Shown: positions 19,601-30,218, counted from the first letter of the stretch. The stretch is 35,804 nucleotides of DNA from Gammaproteobacteria bacterium (GCA_002400775.1 NVRF01000003.1:563-36366); one strand, 5' to 3'. Numbers and translations are program-made. Notes: a model not told the origin generated them from the letters alone.

Positions 19601-20371
19601 CTATCGCAAGCGATCAAGCGTCACCACATCAAGCATCGATACGCCATCAAATAGCTGCGACTGACGACCACCAATCACCTGCATTGCACTGCCAGGTTCA
19701 CCGAGATTCGACACGATTAATTCAGCACCGTTGAAATCATGATCTGAGGTAAAATCATTGACCGTAATCACCGTCGTTAAATTCGCCCCTTTCGATGCCA
19801 GAATACCGTTACGAGAATCCTCAAAGACCAGACATTGCTCTGCTGCAAGCCCCATCTCCTTTAGCGTGTAATGATAGACATCAGGCGCAGGTTTTTTCTT
19901 CGCGACAATATCACCCGCAGCAATAAGCTCAAACCAATCAATTGATTCCTTGCCCAAGGTGTTAGCCAGTAAGGCCGTGACATTACCAAATGTTGTCGTA
20001 GTAGAAATAGCCAAACGTCGTTTTTGCGCACGCGCTTCGTTCAAAAACCTTTCAATACCCGGCCGCAATGCCACTGCACCTTGATCTACCATATCTTTAA
20101 AGTGGTCTGTCTTAGATGCATGTATCGAGGCGAAATAGTCCTCTAAATCAAGCGAAACATCCTCAAACGGAGGATCGTATTTCTCCAGATAATGGAGCAT
20201 ACGTTCCTTACCGCCAGTAACCGCCAACAATTCCAGGTAAAGTTCGATAGACCAATTCCAGGAAAGACCAGCATCAGCGAATGCCTTATTAAAAGCCACT
20301 AAATGGCCGTCACGCTCCGTATCAGCCAAAGTACCATCAACATCAAACAGATAGGCCTCAAAACTATTCAT
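19601..20371 (-). CDS. HAD-superfamily phosphatase, CbbY-like
   Basis: A 256-residue haloacid-dehalogenase phosphatase. Motif I is FDVDGTLAD (Asp10 and Asp12 as nucleophile and acid), motif II is ISTTT, the Lys motif lies in AKKKPAPDVY, and motif III is VFEDSRNGI. The LLAVTGGKERMLHYLEKY cap segment is characteristic of CbbY proteins, which dephosphorylate xylulose 1,5-bisphosphate, an inhibitor of RuBisCO, in Calvin-cycle organisms. RuBisCO genes are not in this window, so that role is inference. ATG at 20371, seven bases after AAGGGGA, is chosen over an upstream TTG at 20395. The aminotransferase starts immediately at its stop codon, so the two are an operon. Confidence 0.88.
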   Translation of the reverse strand: MNSFEAYLFDVDGTLADTERDGHLVAFNKAFADAGLSWNWSIELYLELLAVTGGKERMLHYLEKYDPPFEDVSLDLEDYFASIHASKTDHFKDMVDQGAVALRPGIERFLNEARAQKRRLAISTTTTFGNVTALLANTLGKESIDWFELIAAGDIVAKKKPAPDVYHYTLKEMGLAAEQCLVFEDSRNGILASKGANLTTVITVNDFTSDHDFNGAELIVSNLGEPGSAMQVIGGRQSQLFDGVSMLDVVTLDRLR

Positions 20372-20489
20372 CACATCCCCTTTTACGGTGTACAAATTTG
20401 CAATATATATAAGACATTACACTAAAATAGTAGTAAGTCAGCATAGCAAACCCCTTAGCATTCAGTATAGTCCTTACATTCGATTGAAC

Positions 20490-20518
20490 TTGGTCAACAC
20501 GCACAAATATGCTATAAG
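20490..20518 (+). promoter_or_regulatory. Candidate sigma-70 promoter for dksA
   Basis: TTGGTC (20490-20495), a 17-bp spacer and TATAAG (20513-20518) stand 37 bp before the dksA ATG. The match is fair, not perfect; this is a sequence-only prediction. Confidence 0.4.
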
Positions 20519-20554
20519 GTAGGGTTTTAGAATTGGCAAGTGAAGGAGTACGGC

Positions 20555-21364
20555 ATGCCTAAAGCGAAAATCAAAAAGGCGCCAGCAAAAAAAACGGGCA
20601 AAGAAAAGGCCTTGAAAAAGACTGCACCTAAAAAAGCTGCCGTCAAAAAAAGCTTGGCGAAAAAAAATGTGCCTAAGAAAACGTCAGGTGAAAAAATGAC
20701 TACAAAACCTGCAACAAAGAAAACGGACGAAAAAACCACGCCCAACAAAAAAACTGTGGCGAAAAAAACTCTCATTAAGAAAGCACCTGCTAAAAAAGCA
20801 GATGCCAAACAAACTGCGGCAAAAAATCCCGCCCCTAAAAAGAAGGTCTCAGTGAAAGAAACATCTGCAAAAAAATCACCTAAATCTAATACTAAAATTA
20901 CTAGTACCAGCAAAAAACAAGCGGCGCTTGAAGGTACAGATATTCTGGCAATGGGTGACACCCCTATTGCTCCATATGAAGAAAAAAGTGGTGAATCTTA
21001 CATGGGCGAAAAACAAACCGCTCATTTTCACAACATCCTCAATACCTGGAAACAGGCTCTGATGCAGGAAGTTGATCGCACTGTTCACCACATGCAAGAT
21101 GAGGCGAGCAATTTCCCAGACCCCAATGATCGCGCGAGCCAGGAATCAGAGTTTACTATCGAACTACGCACACGTGATCGAGAGCGCAAACTCATTAAAA
21201 AAATTGATGAATCCTTAGCTCTACTTGATTCTGAAGACTACGGATATTGCGAGACTTGCGGCATCGAGATCGGTATTCGCCGTCTTGAGGCACGCCCAAC
21301 TGCAACCCAGTGTATCGATTGTAAAACACTCGATGAAATCAAGGAAAAACAGATTAGTCGATAA
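20555..21364 (+). CDS. dksA: DksA with a histone H1-like Lys/Ala/Pro N-terminal tail
   Basis: The last 135 or so residues are an orthodox DksA, the RNA polymerase secondary-channel factor that acts with ppGpp. It has the coiled-coil tip FPDPNDRASQESEF, ELRTRDRERKLIKKI and the zinc finger C232xxC235...C253xxC256 (YCETCG, CIDCKTL). The first 125 residues are instead a basic repeat of KKAPAKK, KKTAPKK and AKKAD words, like histone H1 or AlgP tails, likely to be disordered and to bind nucleic acid. The total of 269 residues compares with 151 in E. coli DksA. A GTG at 20540 lies in the ribosome-binding site; AAGGAG stands six bases before the ATG at 20555, which I use. Acs follows after 34 bp. Confidence 0.93.
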   Translation: MPKAKIKKAPAKKTGKEKALKKTAPKKAAVKKSLAKKNVPKKTSGEKMTTKPATKKTDEKTTPNKKTVAKKTLIKKAPAKKADAKQTAAKNPAPKKKVSVKETSAKKSPKSNTKITSTSKKQAALEGTDILAMGDTPIAPYEEKSGESYMGEKQTAHFHNILNTWKQALMQEVDRTVHHMQDEASNFPDPNDRASQESEFTIELRTRDRERKLIKKIDESLALLDSEDYGYCETCGIEIGIRRLEARPTATQCIDCKTLDEIKEKQISR

Positions 21365-21398
21365 CATTCACTAACATTAAAACCGCGAACGCGATCTG

Positions 21399-23378
21399 AT
21401 GACTGATATTGACACGAAGAACACCATCGACTCAATGCTGCAAGAAGATCGCTGTTTTGCGCCACCCAGCGAATTTGTCGAACACGCGACAATTAATAAG
21501 GCAGACGACCTAAACAAGCTCTATCAATTAGCCAACGATGACTACGAAACCTTTTGGGCCACACTGGCACATGACGAGATCGATTGGCATACGCGCTTCA
21601 GCAAGGTTCTCGACTCAACGAATGCACCTCACTACCGTTGGTTTGATGACGGCACACTTAACATTAGCTACAACTGCATTGATCGTCACCTTATCGAGCG
21701 TGCAGACAAAACCGCCATCATTTTTGAAGGCGAACGCGGTGACATACAACGACTAAGCTATCGCGAACTTCATAGCGCAGTATGTCGCTTTGCCAATGCC
21801 CTAAGATTACACGGCGTAGAACACGGTGATCGCGTTGTTCTGTATATGCCGATGGTGCCAGAAGCCGTTATCGCCATGCAGGCCTGCGCACGCATTGGCG
21901 CCATCCATTCAGTCGTATTCGGCGGTTTTTCTGCTGAAGCATTAAAAAACCGTATCGAAGATGCAGGTGCAAAAGTCGTTGTTACTGCAGACGGCGGATA
22001 TCGTGGCAACAAAATTATCCCATTAAAAGCAGCGTGTGACGAGGCACTCTCCCATGGCTGCGAAAGCGTCAACGCCGTCTTTGTACTCAAGCGTACTGGC
22101 GAAGATATCGCCATGACGACAGGACGCGACATCTACTGGCACGACGCAACCAAACTCGTCGCTGATGATTGCCCACCTGAATGGGTAAACAGCGAACACC
22201 CGCTCTTTCTTTTGTATACATCGGGCTCTACCGGCAAGCCAAAAGGTATTCAGCATTCAAGCGCAGGTTACCTACTTGGCACCATCATGACCATGAAATG
22301 GGTATTTGATGCACAGGATGATGACATCTACTGGTGTACCGCTGATGTCGGCTGGATTACCGGGCACTCTTATGTCGCTTACGGTCCACTTGCACTGGGC
22401 ATGACGATATTCATGTACGAAGGCGCACCCACTGTTCCAGATGCCGGCCGATTCTGGAAGTTATGTCAGTATCATAAGGTCACCGTGTTCTATACCGCAC
22501 CCACCGCAATCCGCGCGTTAATGAAAGCTGGTGATGCCTACCCTGGTTCGCATGACCTTTCTTCACTACGGTTATTAGGCACCGTCGGCGAACCCATCAA
22601 CCCCGAAGCCTGGATGTGGTATCACCGCGTCATTGGCAAAGAGCGCTGCCCCATTGTTGACACTTGGTGGCAAACCGAAACCGGCGCCAATATCATCGCG
22701 CCCGTACCTGGCGTCGTAGTAACCAAACCCGGTTCCTGTACTCGGCCATTGCCTGGAATAGATGTCGCCGTTGTTGATGAAAGCGGTAATGTAATCAAAG
22801 AACCTAACAAAGGCGGCTACCTCGTCATTCGAAAACCCTGGCCATTTATGCTACGCGCCGTATGGGGCGACGAAGAACGTTATCGAAAAACCTATTGGGC
22901 TCTTTTTAATAACAAGTATTATGTCGCTGGTGATAGCGCTCGCTGTGACGAAGATGGCTACTACTGGATTATGGGCCGTACCGATGACGTGCTCAATGTT
23001 TCCGGTCATCGCCTTGGCACAATGGAAATTGAATCCGCGCTGGTTGCACATGAAAAAGTAGCTGAAGCGGCAATAGTAGGCGTACCCGATGACCTCACGG
23101 GTGAATCCATTTTCGCCTACGTCGTCTTAAAAGGAGACCGCCCTATAGACGGCATTGACGAAAACCTCACTGCAGAGCTACGCCAATGGGTTGGCAAACA
23201 GATTGGTTCTATTGCCAAGCCCAAAGAAATTCGTTACGCCGACAACCTGCCTAAAACCCGCTCAGGAAAAATCATGCGGCGCCTACTACGCACTATCGCC
23301 AGCGGTGAAGCCATTACACAAGACACATCAACACTGGAAAACGAGGCCATTCTCGAACAGTTACAGGGTAAGCAATAG
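21399..23378 (+). CDS. acs: Acetyl-CoA synthetase (AMP-forming)
   Basis: Activates acetate to acetyl-CoA through acetyl-AMP. The 659 residues match full-length Acs. Motifs: [14 protein letters not shown] (about 273), [24 protein letters not shown] (about 421), the AMP-binding [20 protein letters not shown], the hinge and CoA-binding [15 protein letters not shown] (about 534) and the regulatory lysine in [10 protein letters not shown] near 620, the site acetylated by Pat-type enzymes in other bacteria. It starts 34 bp after dksA with ATG 21399. No actP/yjcH acetate permease is adjacent. Confidence 0.97.
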   Translation: MTDIDTKNTIDSMLQEDRCFAPPSEFVEHATINKADDLNKLYQLANDDYETFWATLAHDEIDWHTRFSKVLDSTNAPHYRWFDDGTLNISYNCIDRHLIERADKTAIIFEGERGDIQRLSYRELHSAVCRFANALRLHGVEHGDRVVLYMPMVPEAVIAMQACARIGAIHSVVFGGFSAEALKNRIEDAGAKVVVTADGGYRGNKIIPLKAACDEALSHGCESVNAVFVLKRTGEDIAMTTGRDIYWHDATKLVADDCPPEWVNSEHPLFLLYTSGSTGKPKGIQHSSAGYLLGTIMTMKWVFDAQDDDIYWCTADVGWITGHSYVAYGPLALGMTIFMYEGAPTVPDAGRFWKLCQYHKVTVFYTAPTAIRALMKAGDAYPGSHDLSSLRLLGTVGEPINPEAWMWYHRVIGKERCPIVDTWWQTETGANIIAPVPGVVVTKPGSCTRPLPGIDVAVVDESGNVIKEPNKGGYLVIRKPWPFMLRAVWGDEERYRKTYWALFNNKYYVAGDSARCDEDGYYWIMGRTDDVLNVSGHRLGTMEIESALVAHEKVAEAAIVGVPDDLTGESIFAYVVLKGDRPIDGIDENLTAELRQWVGKQIGSIAKPKEIRYADNLPKTRSGKIMRRLLRTIASGEAITQDTSTLENEAILEQLQGKQ

Positions 23379-23502
23379 TTCAGCTTCGAGCGTATATCAT
23401 TCCTGGTGGCCCAATACATTCAGTTACGTGTATAAAAACTCTGCATTTAACGTACATTTAGCAACAGCCTTTATCAAAATTAAAAAGTCATGGATTCACA
23501 AT

Positions 23503-24312
23503 ATGAAACTAAAAGCACCCATCAATTTCAAGCATGCGATTATTGCCATAACACTTTTGTCATTGTTCCTCGCTGCCTGTGCAACCTCGCCTACTGGCCG
23601 CAGACAACTACTTTTATTTCCTGAATCTCAAATGGCTGAAATGGGCGTCGCAGCTTATCAACAAACCAAAAAAGACACCGCTATTTCAAAAAACCCCCAA
23701 TCCAACAGCTACGTAAGCTGTATTACCAACGCCATTACTGCCAAAGTCGAAGGTAATACAGTATGGGAAGTCACTGTATTCGATAGCGAACAAGTCAATG
23801 CCTTTGCCTTACCCGGTGGAAAAATCGGTGTCTATACCGGCCTGCTGGATGTCGCCAAAAACCAGGATCAATTAGCCGCCGTAATCGGTCACGAAATTGC
23901 CCACGTTACCGCTCGACATGGTAATGCGCGTGTTTCCGCCTCAACAGTGACACAAACGGGACTCACCGCCGTACAAGTTATCGCTGGTGGCGCAAGCTCC
24001 GAGAAACAACAATTGCTTGGCTTGCTTGGCCTTGGTGCACAAGTTGGAATCTTACTTCCCTATGGCCGAGGCCAGGAAAGTGAAGCCGACACAATAGGTT
24101 TAACCTATATGGCCAGCGCTGGCTTTGACCCGCGCGCAAGTGTAGAACTATGGAAAAACATGGCCGCCGCATCCGGTGGTAAAGCACCACCTGAATTACT
24201 TTCCACACACCCGTCAAACAGCACACGCATCAACAAGCTCACCCAGGCTATACCAGATGCGATGATCATCTACAACAAAGCACAATCCCAGGGTGAAAGA
24301 CCTAATTGCTAA
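23503..24312 (+). CDS. Lipoprotein M48-family zinc metalloprotease (LoiP-like)
   Basis: A 269-residue outer-membrane or periplasmic protease. The signal peptide ends in a lipobox LAA-Cys26. The Zn-binding motif HEIAH starts at His130 (His130, His134, catalytic Glu131), and the third ligand is Glu194 in QESEADTIGL. Family text RRQLLLFPESQMAEMG, AFALPGGKIGVYTGLL and LLSTHPSNSTRI fits the LoiP/YcaL group of E. coli, which trims or quality-controls outer-membrane proteins. Longer in-frame starts overlap acs and lack family support; ATG 23503 gives a proper signal sequence. There is a 124-bp gap after acs, so it may have its own promoter. Confidence 0.92.
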   Translation: MKLKAPINFKHAIIAITLLSLFLAACATSPTGRRQLLLFPESQMAEMGVAAYQQTKKDTAISKNPQSNSYVSCITNAITAKVEGNTVWEVTVFDSEQVNAFALPGGKIGVYTGLLDVAKNQDQLAAVIGHEIAHVTARHGNARVSASTVTQTGLTAVQVIAGGASSEKQQLLGLLGLGAQVGILLPYGRGQESEADTIGLTYMASAGFDPRASVELWKNMAAASGGKAPPELLSTHPSNSTRINKLTQAIPDAMIIYNKAQSQGERPNC

Positions 24313-24335
24313 ACAAGAAAATCAAACAATTTAAA

Positions 24336-24464
24336 GGCACCTCGAAGAATCAGAACATTTGTTTCAAGGCAAGGCAAATGACTTTCGAGAATCGTTTTAA
24401 CCCAATGCGTTAATGAGACTCATAAACAGTCATCCAACTCAGCATTGGAGTTTTTCAGGTGCTC
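24336..24464. repeat. Possible short element with imperfect inverted ends
   Basis: The gap between two convergent genes begins with GGCACCTCGAAGAA (24336-24349) and ends with an inverse-like TTTTCAGGTGCTC (24452-24464). The core GCACCT/AGGTGC is exact, while the flanks are imperfect. The left end recalls the left terminus of the IS5-family copy at 26430 (GGCACCTC). It may be a small non-autonomous relative or chance. Confidence 0.25.
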
Positions 24465-25016
24465 TTAACTCGACTTGACACGATCACCCTGGCCACGGCC
24501 AAGCACTGTCGCAAAAATATAATAGAAATAACTGCACAAACCCGAGTGCTTCAACATTAGCGCATCATATCTTGCCAGTTTTTCAGGCGTCGACATATCA
24601 ACATCGTTAACCTGCGCCAGCCCGGTAATACCCGGCCTGGCATCATATATACCCCTTTCGGCTCTACAATCAACCAACTCCGTTTGGTTAAATAAGCAAG
24701 GTCGCGGACCAACCAAGCTCATTTGGCCAAACAACACATTAAACAACTGTGGTAGCTCATCAAGCTTAGTTCGTCTCAAAAAACCACCCAGCTTAGTCAC
24801 CGACGACATCTCAGCCAAATGCGTCGCCACCGAATCGGTATTCACACCCATCGTTCTAAACTTAATCAAGGTAAACGGCTTCTGGTGCCTGCCGACCCGA
24901 GTTTGAAAAAAAAGTGGGCGCCCCGTATCGAACAAGCCGATAACATAAATGACCGCCATTAAAGGTAAAAACACCAATATCCCTAACGCAGCCAGCAATA
25001 GATCGAAACCTCTCAT
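24465..25016 (-). CDS. Monotopic phosphoglycosyl transferase (bacterial sugar transferase)
   Basis: A 183-residue PglC/WcaJ-catalytic-type enzyme that moves a phosphosugar onto undecaprenyl phosphate, the first step of many exopolysaccharide, O-antigen or glycoprotein pathways. It begins with the re-entrant membrane helix (RGFDLLLAALGILVFLPLM), followed by GRPLFFQTRVGRHQKPF, IKFRTM, the catalytic TKLDELPQL (Asp-Glu pair) and QMSLVGPRP, then DARPGITGLAQV. Both ends fit the short form, so it is complete. No other glycan genes are here; the next sequence upstream of its start is a decayed IS3-family element. It may be the leftover of an interrupted polysaccharide cluster. Confidence 0.9.
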   Translation of the reverse strand: MRGFDLLLAALGILVFLPLMAVIYVIGLFDTGRPLFFQTRVGRHQKPFTLIKFRTMGVNTDSVATHLAEMSSVTKLGGFLRRTKLDELPQLFNVLFGQMSLVGPRPCLFNQTELVDCRAERGIYDARPGITGLAQVNDVDMSTPEKLARYDALMLKHSGLCSYFYYIFATVLGRGQGDRVKSS

Positions 25017-25103
25017 AGAGAGGCACTCAGTAACTTTTTCATACGTTCAGCCTAAATCATTAACACGGATTAGAGTAATGGTATAGTAAATTTTGCCACC
25101 TAA

Positions 25104-26340
<1,237 letters not shown>

Positions 26341-26427
26341 TAAACTGTGGCCAGATTTTCTTGGCCACTACAAACCTGTCCTGTGGATGGGGTACTGTTC
26401 AATGGTTGAATACTGGCTAAGATAATA

Positions 26428-27678
26428 GAGGCACCTCTATAAATTCAAAAACAGCTCAACGTATTTTCGTAGCGCTACAATGAACCTCAATTAGCGATTT
26501 TTCGTATCGTTTTTCTGTAAAATGTTTAGCCCCATCCCTGTGTTCATCTTCTTTCTCCCATTATTGGAAGAATTTCACCCTTTTCTCATGCGCTGGACAA
26601 AGCAATCCTGCTAAGGCTCACACGACGCCTGATGTTGTAGACTAAATTCATCGACCCGATCTTTGCTTTGGCCCCCGCCATTCCAATCGCTCGAATAAAC
26701 ATGCCGTTTTGTTCATTTTCCATCAGCCCAAAAACATGTTCAACGCGGGCACATGTTTGTAATCTTTTGCTATTAGCTTTCTTATTCCGATCAGTGAGCG
26801 GTTGGTTTCGTTTGCCTTTGGTGTGCACATGACTACGATAGTCATCCGCTTCCAGCATGAGCTCGTTCTCTTGGCGGCGATCAGCGCTGTCAGCCCAAAC
26901 ATCGCTCGAACTATTTTCGCTCAGTAGTTCAAAAAAAACTGTGCATCATGAACTTCAGCTGAGGTGACTTTATAGTCTCGAATCAGTTTGTCGACGTTGT
27001 CGATGACAATATGATCTTTGTAGACATAGCGCTTTTGATCATTTTTCTTTGCCCAACGGGCGTCACAATCCTTTTGGCGCTGTACGTTCAGGTTTTCTTT
27101 AAAGCGTTGAGGAATGTTACCGGCTTTTATCTTGGCATTCTCTTCGCGGCTGTTGCGCTGGATTGGAGCGTTAATAAAACTTGCGCCGATAATCTGACCT
27201 TTCTGAGCTTTGAAGCCTTTTTCTTGCCGTTGCAGGTCGCCGTCATTGAACAACGCTTTAACGAAACCTTACCGGGTCAGTTGCTTCCGAAATAACCAGA
27301 GAGTCTTGGAATCAGGCGCTCCATCTTCAGAACTAAGTTTGAGTGATCGGCAAAAGCTGTAGCGGTCGCGTACCTGGAATTCAAGCTCATCGCCCCCAAG
27401 GTTATAGTGGTTCTGTAATACCAATGCCTTGAATATCATGACAACATCAAAGGGTTTTCTGCCGGCCTTGCTTTGCCTTGGCTTGTTTCAGTATTGTTGC
27501 AACGTTTCCCGAAACTCTTCCCAGGCAATTATCTGGGCGAGCCATATCAGGGCATCGCGTTCGTTTAACTTTTCATGCCGTTTATCTAAATCAAAGAAGC
27601 TTGGTTGCATTTCCCTCACTTGGCTCTGTGGCTTTCTGGTTATTCTACAGAAGTTGCCTTGATTTATAGAGACGCCCT
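26428..27678 (-). mobile_element. Decayed IS5-family insertion sequence
   Basis: A disrupted IS5-type transposase lies between imperfect terminal inverted repeats. The left end is GAGGCACCTCTATAAATTCA (26428-26447) and the right end read inversely is AAGGGCGTCTCTATAAATCA (to about 27679). The shared core is TCTATAAAT with further matches outward. The insert is about 1.25 kb, usual for the group. It adjoins the IS3 remnant with some 55 bp between. Confidence 0.72.
26586..27610 (-). pseudogene. IS5-family transposase, multiply frameshifted
   Basis: The start is ATG 27610 (MQPSFFDLDKRHEKLNERD, the family N-terminus). The frame stops at 27488. In other frames the protein continues as KPFDVVMIFKALVLQNHYNL, ELEFQVRDRYSF, then DSKTLWLFRKQLT with a TGA before GFVKALF. 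Another piece (26921-27253) has KGQIIGASF, PIQRNSREENAKIKAG and DARWAKKN with the YVYKDHI segment (DDE core). The final piece (26586-26858) has YRSHVHTKGKRNQPLT, CARVEHVFGLMENEQ and GMAGAKAKIGSMNLVYN. Several frame breaks and stops mean it cannot be active. Confidence 0.85.
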
Positions 27679-28145
27679 TAATGTACCCAAGCATTACGCA
27701 CCTCCTAATTAACATTATTTAAAATAATCAATCGTTATACACAACATCAATAATTACTGAACAGGTAAATCAACGGCATAACCTTACTATTTATAATAGC
27801 CTAACAATTTTACTCTGCTTTTCCTTGTTGTCACCCCAAAACCCCTTTGCTTCCCGTGAGTTAGACCATTGAATTTTTGGTGGCAGTAACTCAGCAACAT
27901 TCCTGAATAAATAATTGAAAATATATTTTCTGGGAAATTTTTCACAAAAAATTTCACTCATCTTATAACAACTCTAAACATAGGGTCATTTAACTAGCGT
28001 TCAGCTAACAAACCGCAATGAAGCATTGCGATAATACTTTATGCATAATTAACGCCAAACTAACTATAAAAGTTCAGTGTAGTTTTTTAAAATTCCCTAT
28101 GTTACATTCCCCGGCCTGACACATAACTATGTAAGGAATGTTTCT
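27679..28145. other. AT-rich gap upstream of the subtilisin-like protease
   Basis: No gene seen. The sequence is strongly AT-rich. The last 25 bases carry the ribosome-binding site TAAGGAATG for the protease. A promoter probably lies at about 28000-28110, but no convincing -35/-10 pair could be chosen. Confidence 0.4.
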
Positions 28146-29522
28146 ATGAAATCTGTTTTTTTCTCCGTATTTTCAATATTTTTTGCAATATTACTCTGCA
28201 ATAAACTTGTGTATGCTTCTCACGTCATTCCAAACCAGTATATTGTTGTCTTTAAAGATCAGAACATGAATGTTCCGGCAAAAGCCAATATTGCCGAAAC
28301 AGGTGAGCTAGTTAAGCAAGCCTGCGAACGTTTAATGACTGAGGTAAAGCAAAATCAGTTTTTAGTTAAAAACAGACGTGGTAGAAGAGCACAAAGAAAC
28401 ACAATACCCAATGAAATGATTTCGGTTTATGAGCATGCTCTGAAAGGATTTTCAGCCACGCTAACTCCTGCCGCCATAGCATATTTGAAAAACAAACCAG
28501 AAATTGCTTATATCGAAGCAGATGGAATCGTCACACCGAGTGTAGTGCAGGTCTCCCCCCCGTCATACGGACTGGATCGGGTTGATCAGCGAAATCTGCC
28601 GCTTGACCGGTCGTATACATTTAACACAGATGGTAGCGGTGTTCATCTTTATGTTATTGATTCCGGTATCAGAACTACACATGCTGAATTTGTTGGCAGA
28701 ATTGATAATGGTTTTGATTTTGTCGATAACGATACCAACCCTAGCGATTGCAATGGGCACGGCACACATGTTACTGGTACAGCAGCCGGCACCAATCACG
28801 GTATCGCTAAAAATGTCACCATACATCCGGTACGTGTCTTTGGCTGTTCAGGCGACACCTCTTTTAGCGTAATTATTTCAGCTATAAATTGGGTTGTGAA
28901 TAACTTGCAGCTACCTGCTGTAACAAATATGAGCTTGGGTGGTAATCGCAGCACAACGATCGATACTGCGGTCAACAACCTGATCAACAGCGGTGCAACA
29001 GTCACTGTCGCCGCTGGCAACAGCGGCAGTAATGCGTGCGCCGAAAGCCCTGCGGGCGTAGCCAATGCAATCACTGTTGCGTCTTCCACCTCCACAGATC
29101 AGCGATCAGGTTTTTCCAATATTGGGCAATGTGTTGACCTGTTTGCACCGGGGAGTGCCATCCCATCCACTTGGTGGACTGGCGATACAGCAACTATGAT
29201 TTTAAGTGGGACGTCTATGTCGTCGCCGCATGTGGCTGGGGTAGCAGCACTATACCTTCAGCAAAACCCAACTGCATCACCTGCGCAAGTAGCCAATGCT
29301 GTCATTAGCGGCTCAACCACCAACGCAATTGCTAATGCAGGGGCTGGCACGCCCAACCGACTCCTTTACAGTGCACTAACCGAAGAACAACCACCGATAG
29401 TGGAAGAGCCACCTGTGGTGGAAGAGCCACCTGCAGTGGAAGAGCCACCTGCAGTGGAAGAGCCACCTGTAGTGGAAGAGCAGCCTACCCGGCGACAAAG
29501 ACACCGCCGCCGGCACCGCTAA
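28146..29522 (+). CDS. Secreted subtilisin-like serine protease (S8, proteinase K type) with PPxVEE tail
   Basis: A 458-residue pre-pro-protease. The signal peptide is about 1-25. An inhibitor I9 propeptide follows (about 28-125, IPNQYIVVFKDQN through ALKGFSATLTPAAIAYLKN and IAYIEADG). The catalytic domain is about 138-410 with Asp172 (YVIDSGIRTTH), His205 (NGHGTHVTGTAAG), the oxyanion Asn in AAGNSG and Ser357 (SGTSMSSPHVAGVAALYL). Four or more Cys residues in the domain fit disulfide-stabilised proteinase-K relatives. The C-terminus has five 6-residue repeats PPxVEE and a basic RRQRHRRRHR end, not a known anchor. It is preceded by AAGGAATG and lies beside two dead IS elements. It probably degrades extracellular protein after autoprocessing. 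Confidence 0.93.
   Translation: MKSVFFSVFSIFFAILLCNKLVYASHVIPNQYIVVFKDQNMNVPAKANIAETGELVKQACERLMTEVKQNQFLVKNRRGRRAQRNTIPNEMISVYEHALKGFSATLTPAAIAYLKNKPEIAYIEADGIVTPSVVQVSPPSYGLDRVDQRNLPLDRSYTFNTDGSGVHLYVIDSGIRTTHAEFVGRIDNGFDFVDNDTNPSDCNGHGTHVTGTAAGTNHGIAKNVTIHPVRVFGCSGDTSFSVIISAINWVVNNLQLPAVTNMSLGGNRSTTIDTAVNNLINSGATVTVAAGNSGSNACAESPAGVANAITVASSTSTDQRSGFSNIGQCVDLFAPGSAIPSTWWTGDTATMILSGTSMSSPHVAGVAALYLQQNPTASPAQVANAVISGSTTNAIANAGAGTPNRLLYSALTEEQPPIVEEPPVVEEPPAVEEPPAVEEPPVVEEQPTRRQRHRRRHR
29391..29480 (+). repeat. Five 18-bp tandem repeats encoding PPxVEE
   Basis: Units of CCACCTGYRGTGGAAGAG run in frame inside the protease tail, with x being I, V, A, A, V. The near-identity of units at the DNA level makes copy number prone to change. 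Confidence 0.9.
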
Positions 29523-30190
29523 AATTAGTATAGATAAGGAGCCGCCCCACGAAGAAGATTATAAAACTTAGGGGTAAGACCAAGTCTATCGATAATTGTC
29601 TCCGTTTCTCAGCCTAGCGAAATAAAAAATGCCCACCGATTGGGGTGGGCATAAATTACCAGAACAAATCCAGGCTTCCCTATTAGAATTGCTATACCAA
29701 CAACACCCTTGACACTCATGGTAAGGTCGCCAGCTTCATCAATACGATGGTGCCGTAGTTAACGTGTTTTTTTCTTCTTGAAATGTCGCAACAGACGGCA
29801 GACAGGTTGACAATAAATTTTCATTTGGAATTATGGGGCGGTGCAGTCCGTGTATCGGCTAGTGGTTCTAAGTCGTTTACCACTTGCGATCGTCCCACAC
29901 GCCATAACAAGGAATTTTTCATAAAGACTAAAACATAAGAAAGTCCAAACTATAGAAGAGGTATTTGAATACTCATGTATAAATTCCTAATAAAACTAAG
30001 AATTCTCCATTTTGAGTAAATTTTTTGGGTATGAGGAACATCAACTACTCTGAAGCAAAATATAGATAGGTAAATGCCCACTTTTTAATGAACGTGCATA
30101 AAAAAACTCGCTTTTTCAAAAGCTCCGATTCGCGCTTGATTCTTTTTCCTTCTTTAACAAAAAAAACCAGCAAACCCTCGTCGCAAACAT
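29523..30190. other. Gene-free region downstream of the protease
   Basis: About 670 bases without a supportable gene. It contains one hairpin (29631-29650, listed separately) and a stretch at 29720 that resembles an insertion-sequence end (GGTAAGGTCGCCAGCTT), without any transposase. Short open frames near 30045-30240 look non-coding. Confidence 0.5.
29631..29650 (-). terminator. Hairpin with U-run on the minus strand
   Basis: GCCCACC (29631-29637) pairs with GGTGGGC (29644-29650). Read on the minus strand it is followed by ATTTTTT, the layout of an intrinsic terminator. On the plus strand, after the protease, it lacks a T-run but could still slow polymerase. Confidence 0.55.
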
Positions 30191-30218
30191 GTCCGACGCG
30201 GCAAACCCCGCGCCGGAC
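30191..30218 (-). terminator. Conserved 3' RNA hairpin of DUF5666 copy A
   Basis: GTCCGACGCGG (30191-30201) and CCGCGCCGGAC (30208-30218) form an 11-bp stem with a 6-base loop, 52 bases beyond the stop of copy A. The one mismatched position becomes a G-U pair in minus-strand RNA. An equivalent hairpin follows copy B with compensating differences. The nearest U-run on the minus strand is about 20 nt further on, so it may be a 3'-end or stability element rather than a classic terminator. Confidence 0.6.

Noticed and set aside
20527-20961. Phe-rich hydrophobic minus-strand frame
   Set aside because: It is the antisense reading of the Lys/Ala-rich DksA tail (AAA read as TTT) and lacks its own start signals.
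23155-23502. N-terminal extension of the M48 protease
   Set aside because: It overlaps the end of acs and would bury the signal peptide and lipobox.
29720-29745. IS1-like terminal sequence (GGTAAGGTCGCCAGCTT)
   Set aside because: It resembles the IS1 end consensus only loosely, and no second end or InsA/InsB sequence was found nearby.
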